45,631 bases of DNA from an uncultured Collinsella sp. Its GTDB lineage: Bacteria > Actinomycetota > Coriobacteriia > Coriobacteriales > Coriobacteriaceae. Of this stretch, positions 21,362 to 29,053 are shown piece after piece; positions within the stretch are counted from its first letter, which is position 1; the number at the start of each line of letters is the position of its first letter. The position numbers and the translations under genes were made by a program. The DNA lies in contig CALDWI010000047.1 in the NCBI GenBank assembly GCA_937923795.1, forward strand, positions 1-45,631, read 5' to 3'. The notes under the pieces are model-generated. The model saw only the letters and a list, made by a program, of their open reading frames with translations. It searched no databases and was not told where the DNA came from.

Positions 21362-21505
21362 TTACTCCTCGACGAGCTCAAACTGATCGGGGCCGACGCC
21401 GCACACCGGGCACACGTAATCCTCGGGCAGCTCGGGCGTATCGACCTCAACCTCGTAACCACAAACGACGCAAACGAACTTATACGTCTTCTTCTCCTCA
21501 GCCAT
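21362..21505 (-). CDS. Rubredoxin-like small iron protein
   Basis: A 47-residue electron carrier. Two CxxC knuckles, FVCVVCGYE (C12, C15) and YVCPVCGVG (C32, C35), form an Fe(Cys)4 site. It is shorter than standard rubredoxin (about 52-54) and lacks some of the aromatic core, resembling the rubredoxin module at the end of rubrerythrins and of high-molecular-weight rubredoxins. Start ATG at 21505 with GAGGAGA upstream. It follows a flavin reductase gene in the same direction, 88 bp away, and has a promoter of its own in the gap. The pair probably passes electrons from reduced flavin to an oxygen- or peroxide-reducing partner elsewhere. Confidence 0.92.
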   Translation of the reverse strand: MAEEKKTYKFVCVVCGYEVEVDTPELPEDYVCPVCGVGPDQFELVEE

Positions 21506-21548
21506 GATGTTCTCCTCTCGAACGTGACTGCTGGTGTACTTGCTTATT

Positions 21549-21576
21549 AGTATATATTCTCAATAATATTATGCAA
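21549..21576 (-). promoter_or_regulatory. Candidate promoter of the rubredoxin gene
   Basis: On the minus strand TTGCAT and TATACT with a 16-bp AT-rich spacer, 44 bp before the start codon. The region is markedly AT-rich compared with its surroundings. It may include a Fur- or PerR-like operator, but the match is weak. Confidence 0.55.
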
Positions 21577-21593
21577 GTAGTTTTACAGCATTT

Positions 21594-22097
21594 CTACCCT
21601 TGGTACGAAGACGCCTTGGGCGGCGTCTTGCCCTTCAGCACCTTGTGGTAGTAGTCATAGGTCAACGGAGTCTCGCCACTCAGACGCTCGGCATCTTCGA
21701 CCTCGCCAATAAAAAGCAGGTGTGTGCCCACGTCAACAGTGTCAATTAAACGGCAGCTAAACAAGGCCGCCGCATGCTCGGGAACATAGGGCATGCCCAG
21801 AGCCGTCTCGCGGGTCTCGTATTTGGCAAACTTGTCATAATCGCTGCTGGTGCGAAACCCAAAGTTGCCAATGTAGAGCATATCGGCCGTCTGATCGATC
21901 ACGGTCAGCGCAAAGGCCTTGGCAGACGAGATAACGCCAGACGTGACATTTTCCTTATTCACGGCAACCGAGATGCGCGGCGGCGCGGACGTCACCTGCA
22001 CCGCCGTGTTGATGACGCAGCCGGCACGCATCCCGTCGGCCGCGGCACTCACCACATACAGACCGCTCGGCATCGTAAAGAACGCAGTTTTGTCCAT
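21594..22097 (-). CDS. Flavin reductase-like FMN-binding protein
   Basis: A 167-residue protein of the flavin reductase/flavoredoxin family, which uses NAD(P)H to reduce bound or free FMN. Typical features are the early MPSGLYVVSA, NTAVQVTSAPPRISVAVNK and the DVGTHLLFIGEVEDAE segment near the end. The C-terminal YDYYHKVLKGKTPPKA is characteristic of the version fused to rubredoxin in high-molecular-weight rubredoxin. Here the rubredoxin is a separate gene just downstream. Start: ATG at 22097 with AAAGGAG upstream; the frame extends 65 codons further without support. Confidence 0.9.
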   Translation of the reverse strand: MDKTAFFTMPSGLYVVSAAADGMRAGCVINTAVQVTSAPPRISVAVNKENVTSGVISSAKAFALTVIDQTADMLYIGNFGFRTSSDYDKFAKYETRETALGMPYVPEHAAALFSCRLIDTVDVGTHLLFIGEVEDAERLSGETPLTYDYYHKVLKGKTPPKASSYQG

Positions 22098-22148
22098 ATC
22101 GATCACTCCTTTAACCCGGCATTGATCCTCATGGATGTATGTACCCAC

Positions 22149-22186
22149 AAAAAAGGCGGCGCCCATAACGGACGCCGCCCCATACA
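22149..22186 (-). terminator. Intrinsic terminator after smpB
   Basis: Minus-strand stem GGCGGCGTC with GGGCGCCGCC followed by TTTTTT. It separates the smpB unit from the flavin reductase gene. Confidence 0.85.
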
Positions 22187-22227
22187 CATATGTGCCAAGA
22201 TTGCAGGTCAGCCAAGTCCCTCCACCA

Positions 22228-22294
22228 AGTTGCGGTGAAATAGTTCCTGCTTGTCGGGTATTTGGCCTCAAGCAGGAACTATTCCACCGCAACT
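22228..22294. repeat. Family A 67-bp hairpin element, copy 4
   Basis: Arms AGTTGCGGTGAAATA (22228-22242) and TATTCCACCGCAACT (22280-22294); the stem extends with GTTCCTGCTTG and CAAGCAGGAAC, giving the longest stem of the family. Found between smpB and its terminator. Confidence 0.93.
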
Positions 22295-22307
22295 TATGAA
22301 GGGTGGG

Positions 22308-22778
22308 TCAGCGGTTGCGTTCCTTGAGCGCGCGATCGATTTCGCGCTGAACGTCGCGCTTGGCCATATCCTCGCGCTTGTCGTAGAGCTTTTTGCCGCG
22401 ACCCAGGCCCAGCAGCAGCTTTACACGACCATCGGTATTAAAGTAGAGCTCCAAAGGCACCAGCGCATAGCCGCGGTTGCGCAGTTTGCCGTCAAGAAAA
22501 TCAATCTCCTTGCGATGCAGCAGCAGACGGCGACGGCGATCGGGGTCACGGTTCCACACGCCACCGTGGCTGTAAGGGTGAATGTGCAGGCCCACCAGCC
22601 AGCACTCGCCGCCGCGAATCAGCGCAAAGGTGTCGGTGATCTGACAGGCGCGCTCGCGAATCGACTTGACCTCGGTACCGCTCAGTTCAATGCCGCATTC
22701 GAACGTCTCGTCGATAAAGTACTCGTGATGCGCCGAGCGATTCTTGGAGATGAGCTTGCGCTCGCGCTTACTGGGCAT
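22308..22778 (-). CDS. smpB: SsrA-binding protein SmpB
   Basis: A 156-residue RNA-binding protein that delivers tmRNA to stalled ribosomes. Family hallmarks: HHEYFIDETFECGIELSGTEVKSIRE, then HIHPYSHG and a basic C-terminal tail (KKLYDKREDMAKRDVQREIDRALKERN) that enters the mRNA channel. Normal length. Start ATG at 22778 with AAGGAGG upstream, overlapping the end of the TPR gene by 11 bp, so the two are co-transcribed and likely coupled. In many bacteria smpB sits beside the RNase R gene; here RNase R is 4 kb upstream on the same strand, with tRNAs and accessory genes in between. Confidence 0.97.
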   Translation of the reverse strand: MPSKRERKLISKNRSAHHEYFIDETFECGIELSGTEVKSIRERACQITDTFALIRGGECWLVGLHIHPYSHGGVWNRDPDRRRRLLLHRKEIDFLDGKLRNRGYALVPLELYFNTDGRVKLLLGLGRGKKLYDKREDMAKRDVQREIDRALKERNR

Positions 22779-23685
22779 CGCCGACCTCCTTGATGCCGTC
22801 GGCTCCCTTGTCGTCGCCTGCGCGCTTTGCCTTGCGCTCGGCATTGAGCTCGGCATCGCTCTCGCGCACCAGCTTAATGATCGCCGCACATGCCTCCTCG
22901 CCCACCAGGTCGCGGGCACGGACCGTCAGGCGCGTCGCCTCCTGCTTGTCGCCGTCGCTTGCAGCATCGGTCGCACACATGATCAGGCAGATGGCAATCT
23001 CGGCCGAAGGCGAGGTCGGCACGCCTTGCAGGCTCAGCTCGCCCATCACGTGCTCGTCGCTCTCCTCGGCGGCATCCGGATAGGCAGTATGGATCTTGTT
23101 GAGCAGGCGCGTCGTATGCGCGTCGCCAGGGGCCAAGCGCAGCGCCAGACGCGCGCAACCCACAGCCGCCGAGACGTTCTCGGTCTCGGGCTCAAGGAAA
23201 TACTGGCCGAGGTTGGCATAAGCGCGGGCGGCGCACTTGCCGTCGCTCGCACGCTCCAGCACCGAGAACGAGAGCGATGCCCATTCCTGTTTGTCCTCGA
23301 GTGCGCGGAACAGCTCGGCCAAGTCCAAGCGATAGTTGCAGTTCATGGGGTCCCAACGCACAGCCTGCATCAGGGCATTACGAGCGCTCACATAATCCTG
23401 CTGGCGAATGTAGGCAAACGCCATGTCAGAGTACAGGCGGTCAAACGGCACCTCGACCTGCACGAGCTCGCGCGGATCCTTCTCCACGCGGCGATAGGCC
23501 AAGCGCTCAAACTTGCTATCGAAGCTAAAGTATTGGCGCTTCTCCTCCGTCTTGCACTCAGCGTCGATATACTCCTCGGCGAGCTCCACCAGACGCTCCA
23601 GCAGCGGCGTCGCCGTAGCCAGGTCGCCCTGCGCCAGATAGTTCTCGGCATACGTGATGTCTTGCAAGCTGATGGGCAGATCCAT
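22768..23685 (-). CDS. Tetratricopeptide-repeat protein
   Basis: A 305-residue soluble protein built of helical repeats. TPR-like helix pairs are visible at about 15-40 (ENYLAQGDLATATPLLERLVELAEEY), 88-112 (AFAYIRQQDYVSARNALMQAVRWDP), 120-150 and 155-190 (ANLGQYFLEPETENVSAAVGCARLALRLAP). The C-terminus is charged and rich in Lys/Glu/Asp. TPR folds mediate protein contacts; no specific partner can be named. Start: ATG at 23685 with GAGGAG upstream. It overlaps smpB and lies just downstream of the tRNA terminator. Confidence 0.85.
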   Translation of the reverse strand: MDLPISLQDITYAENYLAQGDLATATPLLERLVELAEEYIDAECKTEEKRQYFSFDSKFERLAYRRVEKDPRELVQVEVPFDRLYSDMAFAYIRQQDYVSARNALMQAVRWDPMNCNYRLDLAELFRALEDKQEWASLSFSVLERASDGKCAARAYANLGQYFLEPETENVSAAVGCARLALRLAPGDAHTTRLLNKIHTAYPDAAEESDEHVMGELSLQGVPTSPSAEIAICLIMCATDAASDGDKQEATRLTVRARDLVGEEACAAIIKLVRESDAELNAERKAKRAGDDKGADGIKEVGDAQ

Positions 23686-23741
23686 GGCTACTCCTCGATC
23701 TGAGCGAAACACGGCAGGCGCCGTATATACGGTCGATACAC

Positions 23742-23770
23742 AAAACCCGGGTCTCTTGCGAGGCCCGGGC
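23742..23770 (-). terminator. Intrinsic terminator of the tRNA pair
   Basis: Minus-strand stem CCCGGG/CCCGGG with further CTC-GAG pairing, followed by TTTTG, 10 bp after the tRNA-Glu CCA. Confidence 0.75.
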
Positions 23771-23780
23771 GTTCATTTTG

Positions 23781-23857
23781 TGGTAGCCCGTACCAGATTC
23801 GAACTGGTGATCTCCGCCTTGAGAGGGCGGCGTCCTAAACCGCTAGACGAACGGGCC
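23781..23857 (-). tRNA. tRNA-Glu (anticodon CTC)
   Basis: Full cloverleaf on the minus strand. Acceptor GGCCCGT pairs with ACGGGCT (one G-U at the end), anticodon loop CTCTCAA between CCGCC and GGCGG gives CTC, T arm ACCAG-TTCGAAT-CTGGT, and CCA is encoded (23783-23781). The second gene of a two-tRNA transcript. Confidence 0.97.
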
Positions 23858-23874
23858 ATATGTAGCAAATGCAA

Positions 23875-23948
23875 TGGCTGGGATGGAGGGAGTCGAACCC
23901 CCATTGACGGAACCAGAATCCGCTGTCCTGCCATTAGACGACATCCCA
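23875..23948 (-). tRNA. tRNA-Gln (anticodon CTG)
   Basis: Minus-strand cloverleaf. Acceptor TGGGATG/CATCCCA, anticodon loop TTCTGGT between GCGGA and TCCGT gives CTG, T arm GGGGG-TTCGACT-CCCTC, encoded GCCA end. It lies 17 bp upstream of tRNA-Glu. Confidence 0.97.
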
Positions 23949-23992
23949 ATGACTGCATCGCTGCGCTCGGCTGTGCCTTTGCGCAAGAAAGA

Positions 23993-24021
23993 AATATACG
24001 GGAAGTCTCGCCGTGACGCAA
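23993..24021 (-). promoter_or_regulatory. Candidate promoter of the tRNA pair
   Basis: Minus-strand TTGCGT and TATATT with a 17-bp spacer, about 45 bp before tRNA-Gln. Confidence 0.55.
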
Positions 24022-24224
24022 GCCCCAATTTTGACTTTTTTGAAATTCAGTCAAATTGGCCTAATTTAGTCCAACCCGTGAAGGACCTGTGAAGCCGACC
24101 GCTGTACGCGAAGGGCAAAACGCCGCGAGCGGTAGCCGTCAACCGTTGGCAGATTCTACCGCGAAAACGATAGCACCAGGCAACACAATCGAAGTATCAA
24201 TGATCGCGTAGATATCGAGGCGCC

Positions 24225-24635
24225 ATGGACGAAGAGCTTGATTACCTATGGGAGACCCTGGGCCTCGAGATCACTGCTGACCTTTGGCCCGAACGGGACA
24301 AAATCCATCCCACACTGCGCCCCGCCATCACGGTGATGCAGGCAAAATACCGCCGTGCATCCTTTTTGATCATGCGGATGTCATGGCACGCGGGACTCCC
24401 CGACCTTAAACGAATCCAGGCAAGCCTCGTCGAGCTGTCCGGTATGCCGACCGTCATATCCGAGGCACACCTGGAGCAGCGCCAGCGTGAGCGACTGCAA
24501 CAGCAGCGGATTCCCTTTATCTGCCCCGGTATTCAGGCATATCTGCCCTTTATGGACGAGGAGTACTGGAGCGGCAAGCCCAACAAACACGTAAAGGTCT
24601 ACGATCCGCACGAATGGGCACAGCTGGCGGACTGA
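24225..24635 (+). CDS. Small hypothetical protein
   Basis: A 136-residue soluble protein, not firmly recognised. The first part is helical (LDYLWETLGLEI; KYRRASFLIMRMSWH), and the segment RIPFICPGIQAYLPFMDEEYW resembles a strand pair seen in some MarR-like winged-helix proteins of Firmicutes, so it could be the C-terminal part or a relative of such a regulator. No DNA-binding helix can be picked out with confidence. ATG at 24225 with GAGGC nearby. The gene converges on an ArsC/Spx-like gene, and the gap is filled with family C palindromes. Confidence 0.65.
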   Translation: MDEELDYLWETLGLEITADLWPERDKIHPTLRPAITVMQAKYRRASFLIMRMSWHAGLPDLKRIQASLVELSGMPTVISEAHLEQRQRERLQQQRIPFICPGIQAYLPFMDEEYWSGKPNKHVKVYDPHEWAQLAD

Positions 24636-24654
24636 CTGGGGCAGGCCCGCCGGC

Positions 24655-24824
24655 GGAAAGTGCGTCCCAGATTTCAAGCTCAAACTGGTCCCTACTTTCC
24701 CGTCGAGCCCTCAACCGGAAACCGTGTCCCACAATCGAAGCTCAGAATGGGACGTGCTTTCCGCAACCGGCCACTTTGGGAAAGCGCATCCCATTCTGGA
24801 AGCGAATTCCGGGTCGCACTTTCC
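24655..24824. repeat. Family C array, three 46-bp palindromes with a 62-bp period
   Basis: Units at 24655-24700, 24717-24762 and 24779-24824. Each begins GGAAA and ends CTTTCC, with the inner pair CCCA/TGGG (degraded to TGG in unit 1 and to CGGG in unit 3) and a central AAGC. Starts are exactly 62 bp apart and the two spacers are both 16 bp. The array fills the convergent gap between the unknown gene and the ArsC-like gene, ending 7 bp before the latter's stop. Confidence 0.92.
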
Positions 24825-24831
24825 GCAGCCG

Positions 24832-25191
24832 CTACAGCAACGCCTCGGCCCAAGCCGATTCCCTAAAGCCGGGAATCGCAAAGTCGTCGCCCACCAGCAG
24901 CGGACGCTTGACCAGCATGCCGTCGGTCGCCAGCAGCTCGTAGCACTCCCGATCCGTCATGCCCGCATCCAGACGCGCCTTCAGGCCCAGCTCTCGATAT
25001 TTCATGCCCGACGAATTAAAGAAACGCCGCACCGGCAGCCCCGAACGAGCAACCCAGGTCGCAAGCTCATCAGCCGTGGGATTGTCCAAAACGATATCGC
25101 GGTCGATATACTCTACCCCATGTTCGTCCAGCCATGCTTTGGCCTTCTTACAGGTCGAGCACTTGGGATATTCAACAAACAATACCGCCAT
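24832..25191 (-). CDS. ArsC/Spx-family thioredoxin-fold protein
   Basis: A 119-residue protein of the arsenate reductase/Spx group. YPKCSTCKKAKAWLDEHG carries a CxxC at C11 and C14, as in Spx and YffB-like members; KRPLLV and a cis-Pro segment close the fold. The arsenate-reductase arginine triad cannot be checked well, and no ars genes are near, so a reductase or redox-sensing regulator role is open. Start: ATG at 25191 with AAAGGAAA upstream; a longer frame from 25410 merely reads into the damaged vanZ-like gene. Confidence 0.88.
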   Translation of the reverse strand: MAVLFVEYPKCSTCKKAKAWLDEHGVEYIDRDIVLDNPTADELATWVARSGLPVRRFFNSSGMKYRELGLKARLDAGMTDRECYELLATDGMLVKRPLLVGDDFAIPGFRESAWAEALL

Positions 25192-25313
25192 GGGATTTCC
25201 TTTCTTAGAGAAAACAGGTGTCTGGAAAACTGCACATCGACGACCACTCGCGATTGCAGCCGTTATTGTAGTCAATGTCGAAGCATAGGCAGTCGCGATG
25301 TCTCGTCTTAAGG

Positions 25314-25894
25314 CTAGCGCCTCGCATGGGCGCCGATCGGCCGAGTCGCATGGCGCACCAACGCCGCTGCCAGCAATACCAACAGCTGGCGGTGACATAG
25401 CCCGCAGCATCGAATCCTAAATCGATAACGTCGAAATGCCTGCCGGGAACAAAGATCTTATGTACCTGATCGCCAACGGAGCAGGCGGCGCAAAAGAGCA
25501 ATACGGGCACGCAACGGGAGTATACGCTCCACGGACGCCTGGAAAAGCAAACCACGACCACCGAGGCGAACAATCCGACGAAGAAAAACTCTACGGTATG
25601 GGCAACGCGACGGACGTTCGTGCCCACCCACATGCGAATGGAAGCAAGTCGGCCAGACCGGACATTCGAGGCAGCCGAATCGGTGCCCCCGGCCATTCCG
25701 TTCTCCGTCTGGGCTTCGCCCGTGGCATCGGCAGCCTGAACGCCCGTAGCCTGACCCTCCACCACACGCGCGGTGGACTCGCTCAGCAACGACGTCTCCG
25801 CCGCATTTTGCTCCGTCAGCACCCAGATGCCTGCCAGCGTTGCAACGAACAGAACAATCGCGGTCCATCCGATTATTTGTTTTACGCGCGCCAA
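25314..25894 (-). pseudogene. VanZ-like membrane protein gene with a one-base frameshift
   Basis: A VanZ-family protein, a small helical membrane protein of uncertain role. Start is a TTG at 25894 with AAAGGAGG six bases upstream. An N-terminal membrane helix (WTAIVLFVATLAGIWVL), a low-complexity linker, then RVAHTVEFFFVGLFASVVVV, SVGDQVHKIFVPGR and DVIDLGFDAAGYV, the family core. After that the frame turns into Cys/Trp/Arg-rich nonsense running on to 25205. In another frame the same DNA reads QLLVLLAAALVRHATRPIG and stops at 25314, the expected last helix. Adding one C near 25390 (plus strand) restores GYVTGQLLVLL. Either a real loss of function, phase variation, or a sequencing error. Confidence 0.7.
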
Positions 25895-25999
25895 GGGCCA
25901 ACCTCCTTTTTTTGAATATCAGCGAGTGTAGCCCCAAATGGCATCGTCACCGTATCAAAAATTGAATCGCAACAGGAAGCGACAAAGCGACGCAAACCC

Positions 26000-26605
26000 C
26001 TACCCCGCCTCGCGCATCCAGCGATCGAACGTCCCCACGCACACGCCCAGGCACTTTGCTGCCTGGCTGCGGGTAATATCGCCTGCCTCATAGCTATCGC
26101 GCACCAGCTCAAACTGAGGAGGACACGGCTTGCGAGGTCGACCGAAACGGACCCCTCGCGCCCGCGCCGCTGCAATTCCCTCCGCTTGGCGCCGATGGAT
26201 ATTCTCGCGCTCCACCTGCGCCACGTAGCTCAGCAGTTGCAGCACAATATCGGCAATCAGGACGTTGGTCACATCCGGCGCGCCGCTGGCCCTAGCGCGC
26301 GTGTCAAGCAATGGCATGTCCAACACCACAATGGCAACCCCGAGCTCCTTGGTAATGCGTCGCCATTCCTCAAGAATCTCGGAGTAATTACGGCCAAGTC
26401 GGTCGTTAGAAAGCACCACCAGCACGTCCCCGTCTCCCAGGACGTGCAGCAGCTCGCGATAACGCGGTCGATCGAAGTCCTTGCCGCTCGCATGGTCGGC
26501 ATAAATATTCGCCGAGCCCACGCCATAGGCGCCCAGCGCATCCAGCTGCCGATTAAGGTTCTGATCGCGCGAACTCACGCGCGCATAACCGTACACCGTC
26601 GCCAT
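26000..26605 (-). CDS. Serine recombinase (resolvase/invertase family)
   Basis: A 201-residue small serine recombinase that cuts and rejoins DNA through a phosphoserine link. Catalytic domain: YGYARVSSRDQNLNRQLDAL with nucleophile S11, YADHASGKDFDRPRYRELL, and SNDRLGRNYSEILE with the active-site arginines. The long E helix (VERENIHRRQAEGIAAARARG) leads to a C-terminal helix-turn-helix (DITRSQAAKCLGVCVGTFDRWM). Size fits DNA invertases and Tn3-type resolvases. Start ATG at 26605 with GGGGATG upstream. There is no transposase, phage or obvious invertible segment beside it, so its target site is unknown. A family F hairpin lies 20 bp upstream. Confidence 0.92.
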   Translation of the reverse strand: MATVYGYARVSSRDQNLNRQLDALGAYGVGSANIYADHASGKDFDRPRYRELLHVLGDGDVLVVLSNDRLGRNYSEILEEWRRITKELGVAIVVLDMPLLDTRARASGAPDVTNVLIADIVLQLLSYVAQVERENIHRRQAEGIAAARARGVRFGRPRKPCPPQFELVRDSYEAGDITRSQAAKCLGVCVGTFDRWMREAG

Positions 26606-26624
26606 CTCATCCCCGCTTTCTTGT

Positions 26625-26663
26625 AAACCTGCCAAAAAGGGACAGGTTTATTTTGGTAGGTTT
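26625..26663. repeat. Family F hairpin element
   Basis: AAACCTGCCAAAA (26625-26637) and TTTTGGTAGGTTT (26651-26663) around GGGACAGG. A second copy is at 38794-38830. It lies directly upstream of the recombinase gene. Confidence 0.75.
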
Positions 26664-26727
26664 TACCTCTCAAATAGCAGGTAAGCGGACGGCCGAGCAG
26701 ACGGCAAGGTAGCCACGATTCAAATGC

Positions 26728-26755
26728 GGAGGGCGGTCCCGAAAGGCCGCCCTCC
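26728..26755 (-). terminator. Probable terminator of the RNase R gene
   Basis: GGAGGGCGG and CCGCCCTCC form a strong stem 28 bp after the stop codon. The T-run is poor, so it may act with other factors. Confidence 0.5.
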
Positions 26756-26782
26756 GCTCCCCCACCATCAGTCGGGATTTGG

Positions 26783-28918
26783 CTAATGGATAAGCTTAAA
26801 GTCCAAGTGCCCACGCGTGGTATTGACGCGCGAGACCTCGATAATCACGCGCTGCCCCAGCTCGTAACGGGTGCCCGTGTCGGCACCCGTGAGCGTTAGC
26901 GCGTCCTCGTCGAACTCGAACCACTCGTTGCCCAGACTCTTGATCGAAACCAAGCCTTCGACCTGCGTTAGGTCCAAGCGCACAAAGAGGCCCATGCTGC
27001 TAACCCACGAGACGGTTCCGGCATAGCGCTCGCCCAGACGGTCCTCATAGTACTGGGCAATCTTGATCTTTTGCGTCGCATGGCTGGCGGCATCTGCCGC
27101 GCGCTCGGCATCGCTGCATGCGCGGCAGATCTGCGGCAGAATGCGCGGCAGCGACTCGCGCCCCTTGCCGATCAGCCGCGGCGTACGGACCAAGGCGTCC
27201 TTGCCGCCGAGCTGCTCATAGGCCAACTGCAGTTTGAGCACGCGGTGCACCACCAGATCGGGGTAGCGACGGATGGGACTCGTAAAGTGACAGTAGCACG
27301 GCGCGGCGAGCGCAAAGTGGCCCTCGTTGCGCGGCTTGTACAGCGCGCGCTGCATGCTGCGCAGAAGCAGCGTGTTAACGAGCGGTGCGTTGGCCGCACC
27401 GGCGGCAGCATCAACTGCAGCCTGCAGCTCATCGGGACTCCCCAGGGCAATACCGGCAGCACGACGATCGTCGATGATGCCTAGCTGCGCCAGCGCAACG
27501 GCGGCACCGTGCAGGCTATCGGGGCTCGGATCCTCATGCACGCGATAGCAGGCCTCGATATCACGGTCTGCCAGCCACTCTGCAACGCACTCGTTGGCGA
27601 GCAGCATGGCTTCCTCGATAAGCGACGTGGCACACGAACGCTCACGCGCCACAATCTGCACGGGCACTCCGTCCCCATCCAATAGAGCGCGAATCTCGGC
27701 CGTGTCAAAATCGACTGAGCCGCGGGCGCGACGAATACGACGGCGAAGTTCGGCGAGTTCGTTGGCGGCGACAAGGAAATCGCCGAGGTCGACGTTGTAG
27801 CCGCGGGCGGCCTCCTCGCACGCAAGACCGCGCTCAAGCGCTTCCTCGCGCGAGGTCTCGGCAGCCGCAACATCCTCGGCCGCACCCTCCAGCACCGAAT
27901 ACTCAACCGCGCCGGCACGCACCAGCAGTGCCTCGGCGCCGTCATAGTCCATACGCACACGCGAGCGAATCACGCTGGGGTACGGATCGTAATGTCGCAC
28001 GCGACCCTGCGCATCGAGCTCGATATCGACGGTAAACGCAAGACGGTCCTCATCAGGGCGAAGCGAGCACAGGTCATTGGACAGGCGTTCGGGCAGCATG
28101 GGAAGCACGCGATCGGCCAGATACACCGATGTCGTACGATGGCGAGCCTCAAGATCGATATGCCCGTCCCAAGCCACATAGTGTGAAACGTCGGCGATAT
28201 GCACACCCAGCTTATAGCCACCCTCGGGCGTGCGCTCCAACGAAATGGCATCGTCAAAGTCGCGCGCGTCGACCGGGTCGATCGTGATGACAAAGCGGTC
28301 GCGCAGATCGCGGCGGAGCGGGTCCTTAAGCGCCGCGGACACATCGAGCGAAAGCCCCTCGGCCTCGTCCAGCGCGGCCTCGGGATAGCTATCGGTATAG
28401 CCGTAACGCGCCATCACATATTGAACGCCCAAATCGGGCGCGTCATCTCCGCCAATGCGGCGTTCGATCGTCACAGTGCCCGATTCCAGGCGCGTCGGGT
28501 AGGTCAAAATGCGCGCGACAACGGCATCACCCGGGTGGACACCCAGACGATCCGCCGAGGTATCCTCGGGCAAAATGAAGAAGTCGGCCTTCAAGCGCGA
28601 ATCGAGCGGCTCGATCACACCGAGCGGACCGGCGGTCTGGTACGTACCCACCACGCTTATGGCTGCGCGCTCAACTACGCCCTCGATCACGGCGCGACGC
28701 TCGCCATGCGGGCTATTCTTAATGCTCACGGCAACGGTATCGCCATCCATGATCTCGCGCTTACCGCGACCCATGACCTTGTAGTCGCCATTCTCGGTTA
28801 TGACATAGGCACTGTGCTCATGGAGCTGCACGCGCCCGGTCAGGCTCGGACGGCGTTCGCTGCGCACCGGCCCGCGCTTATTGCGAGCTCCACGCTTATG
28901 CTTGTTATTGCGCCCCAT
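26783..28918 (-). CDS. rnr: Ribonuclease R
   Basis: A 711-residue 3'-5' exoribonuclease of the RNB family that degrades structured RNA and helps tmRNA-mediated decay. The order is a basic N-terminus (GRNNKHKRGARNKRG), cold-shock domains (about 30-160), the RNB domain with the metal-binding DPVDARDFDDA (214-224), and a C-terminal S1 domain (ERYAGTVSWVSSMGLFVRLDL). Somewhat shorter than E. coli RNase R, within the Gram-positive range. Start ATG at 28918 with AGGAGG upstream. The functional partner smpB lies 4 kb downstream on the same strand. Confidence 0.96.
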   Translation of the reverse strand: MGRNNKHKRGARNKRGPVRSERRPSLTGRVQLHEHSAYVITENGDYKVMGRGKREIMDGDTVAVSIKNSPHGERRAVIEGVVERAAISVVGTYQTAGPLGVIEPLDSRLKADFFILPEDTSADRLGVHPGDAVVARILTYPTRLESGTVTIERRIGGDDAPDLGVQYVMARYGYTDSYPEAALDEAEGLSLDVSAALKDPLRRDLRDRFVITIDPVDARDFDDAISLERTPEGGYKLGVHIADVSHYVAWDGHIDLEARHRTTSVYLADRVLPMLPERLSNDLCSLRPDEDRLAFTVDIELDAQGRVRHYDPYPSVIRSRVRMDYDGAEALLVRAGAVEYSVLEGAAEDVAAAETSREEALERGLACEEAARGYNVDLGDFLVAANELAELRRRIRRARGSVDFDTAEIRALLDGDGVPVQIVARERSCATSLIEEAMLLANECVAEWLADRDIEACYRVHEDPSPDSLHGAAVALAQLGIIDDRRAAGIALGSPDELQAAVDAAAGAANAPLVNTLLLRSMQRALYKPRNEGHFALAAPCYCHFTSPIRRYPDLVVHRVLKLQLAYEQLGGKDALVRTPRLIGKGRESLPRILPQICRACSDAERAADAASHATQKIKIAQYYEDRLGERYAGTVSWVSSMGLFVRLDLTQVEGLVSIKSLGNEWFEFDEDALTLTGADTGTRYELGQRVIIEVSRVNTTRGHLDFKLIH

Positions 28919-28994
28919 GGCGCCTCCTAACTATCGATTGCGAACTCCAAAGAGTCTACCCAAATGATTCGCTTTCCTGCCGTCCCCTAGGGAT

Positions 28995-29029
28995 CAAAAA
29001 ACGGGCCGCCCCATAAGAGACGACCCGTT
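28995..29029 (-). terminator. Intrinsic terminator of the ftsEX operon
   Basis: Minus-strand stem AACGGGTCGTC with GGCGGCCCGTT followed by TTTT, 25 bp after the ftsX stop. Confidence 0.9.
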
Positions 29030-29053
29030 GGAAGGGATGAATTCCAGGCATGC

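Noticed and set aside
25436..25915. A 159-codon plus-strand frame opposite the VanZ-like gene
   Set aside because: Shadow frame; the minus strand has the family core, a start codon and a strong ribosome site.
26000..26635. An integrated mobile element around the serine recombinase
   Set aside because: Neighbours are RNase R and a VanZ-like gene; no transposase, att-like duplication or composition shift is evident.
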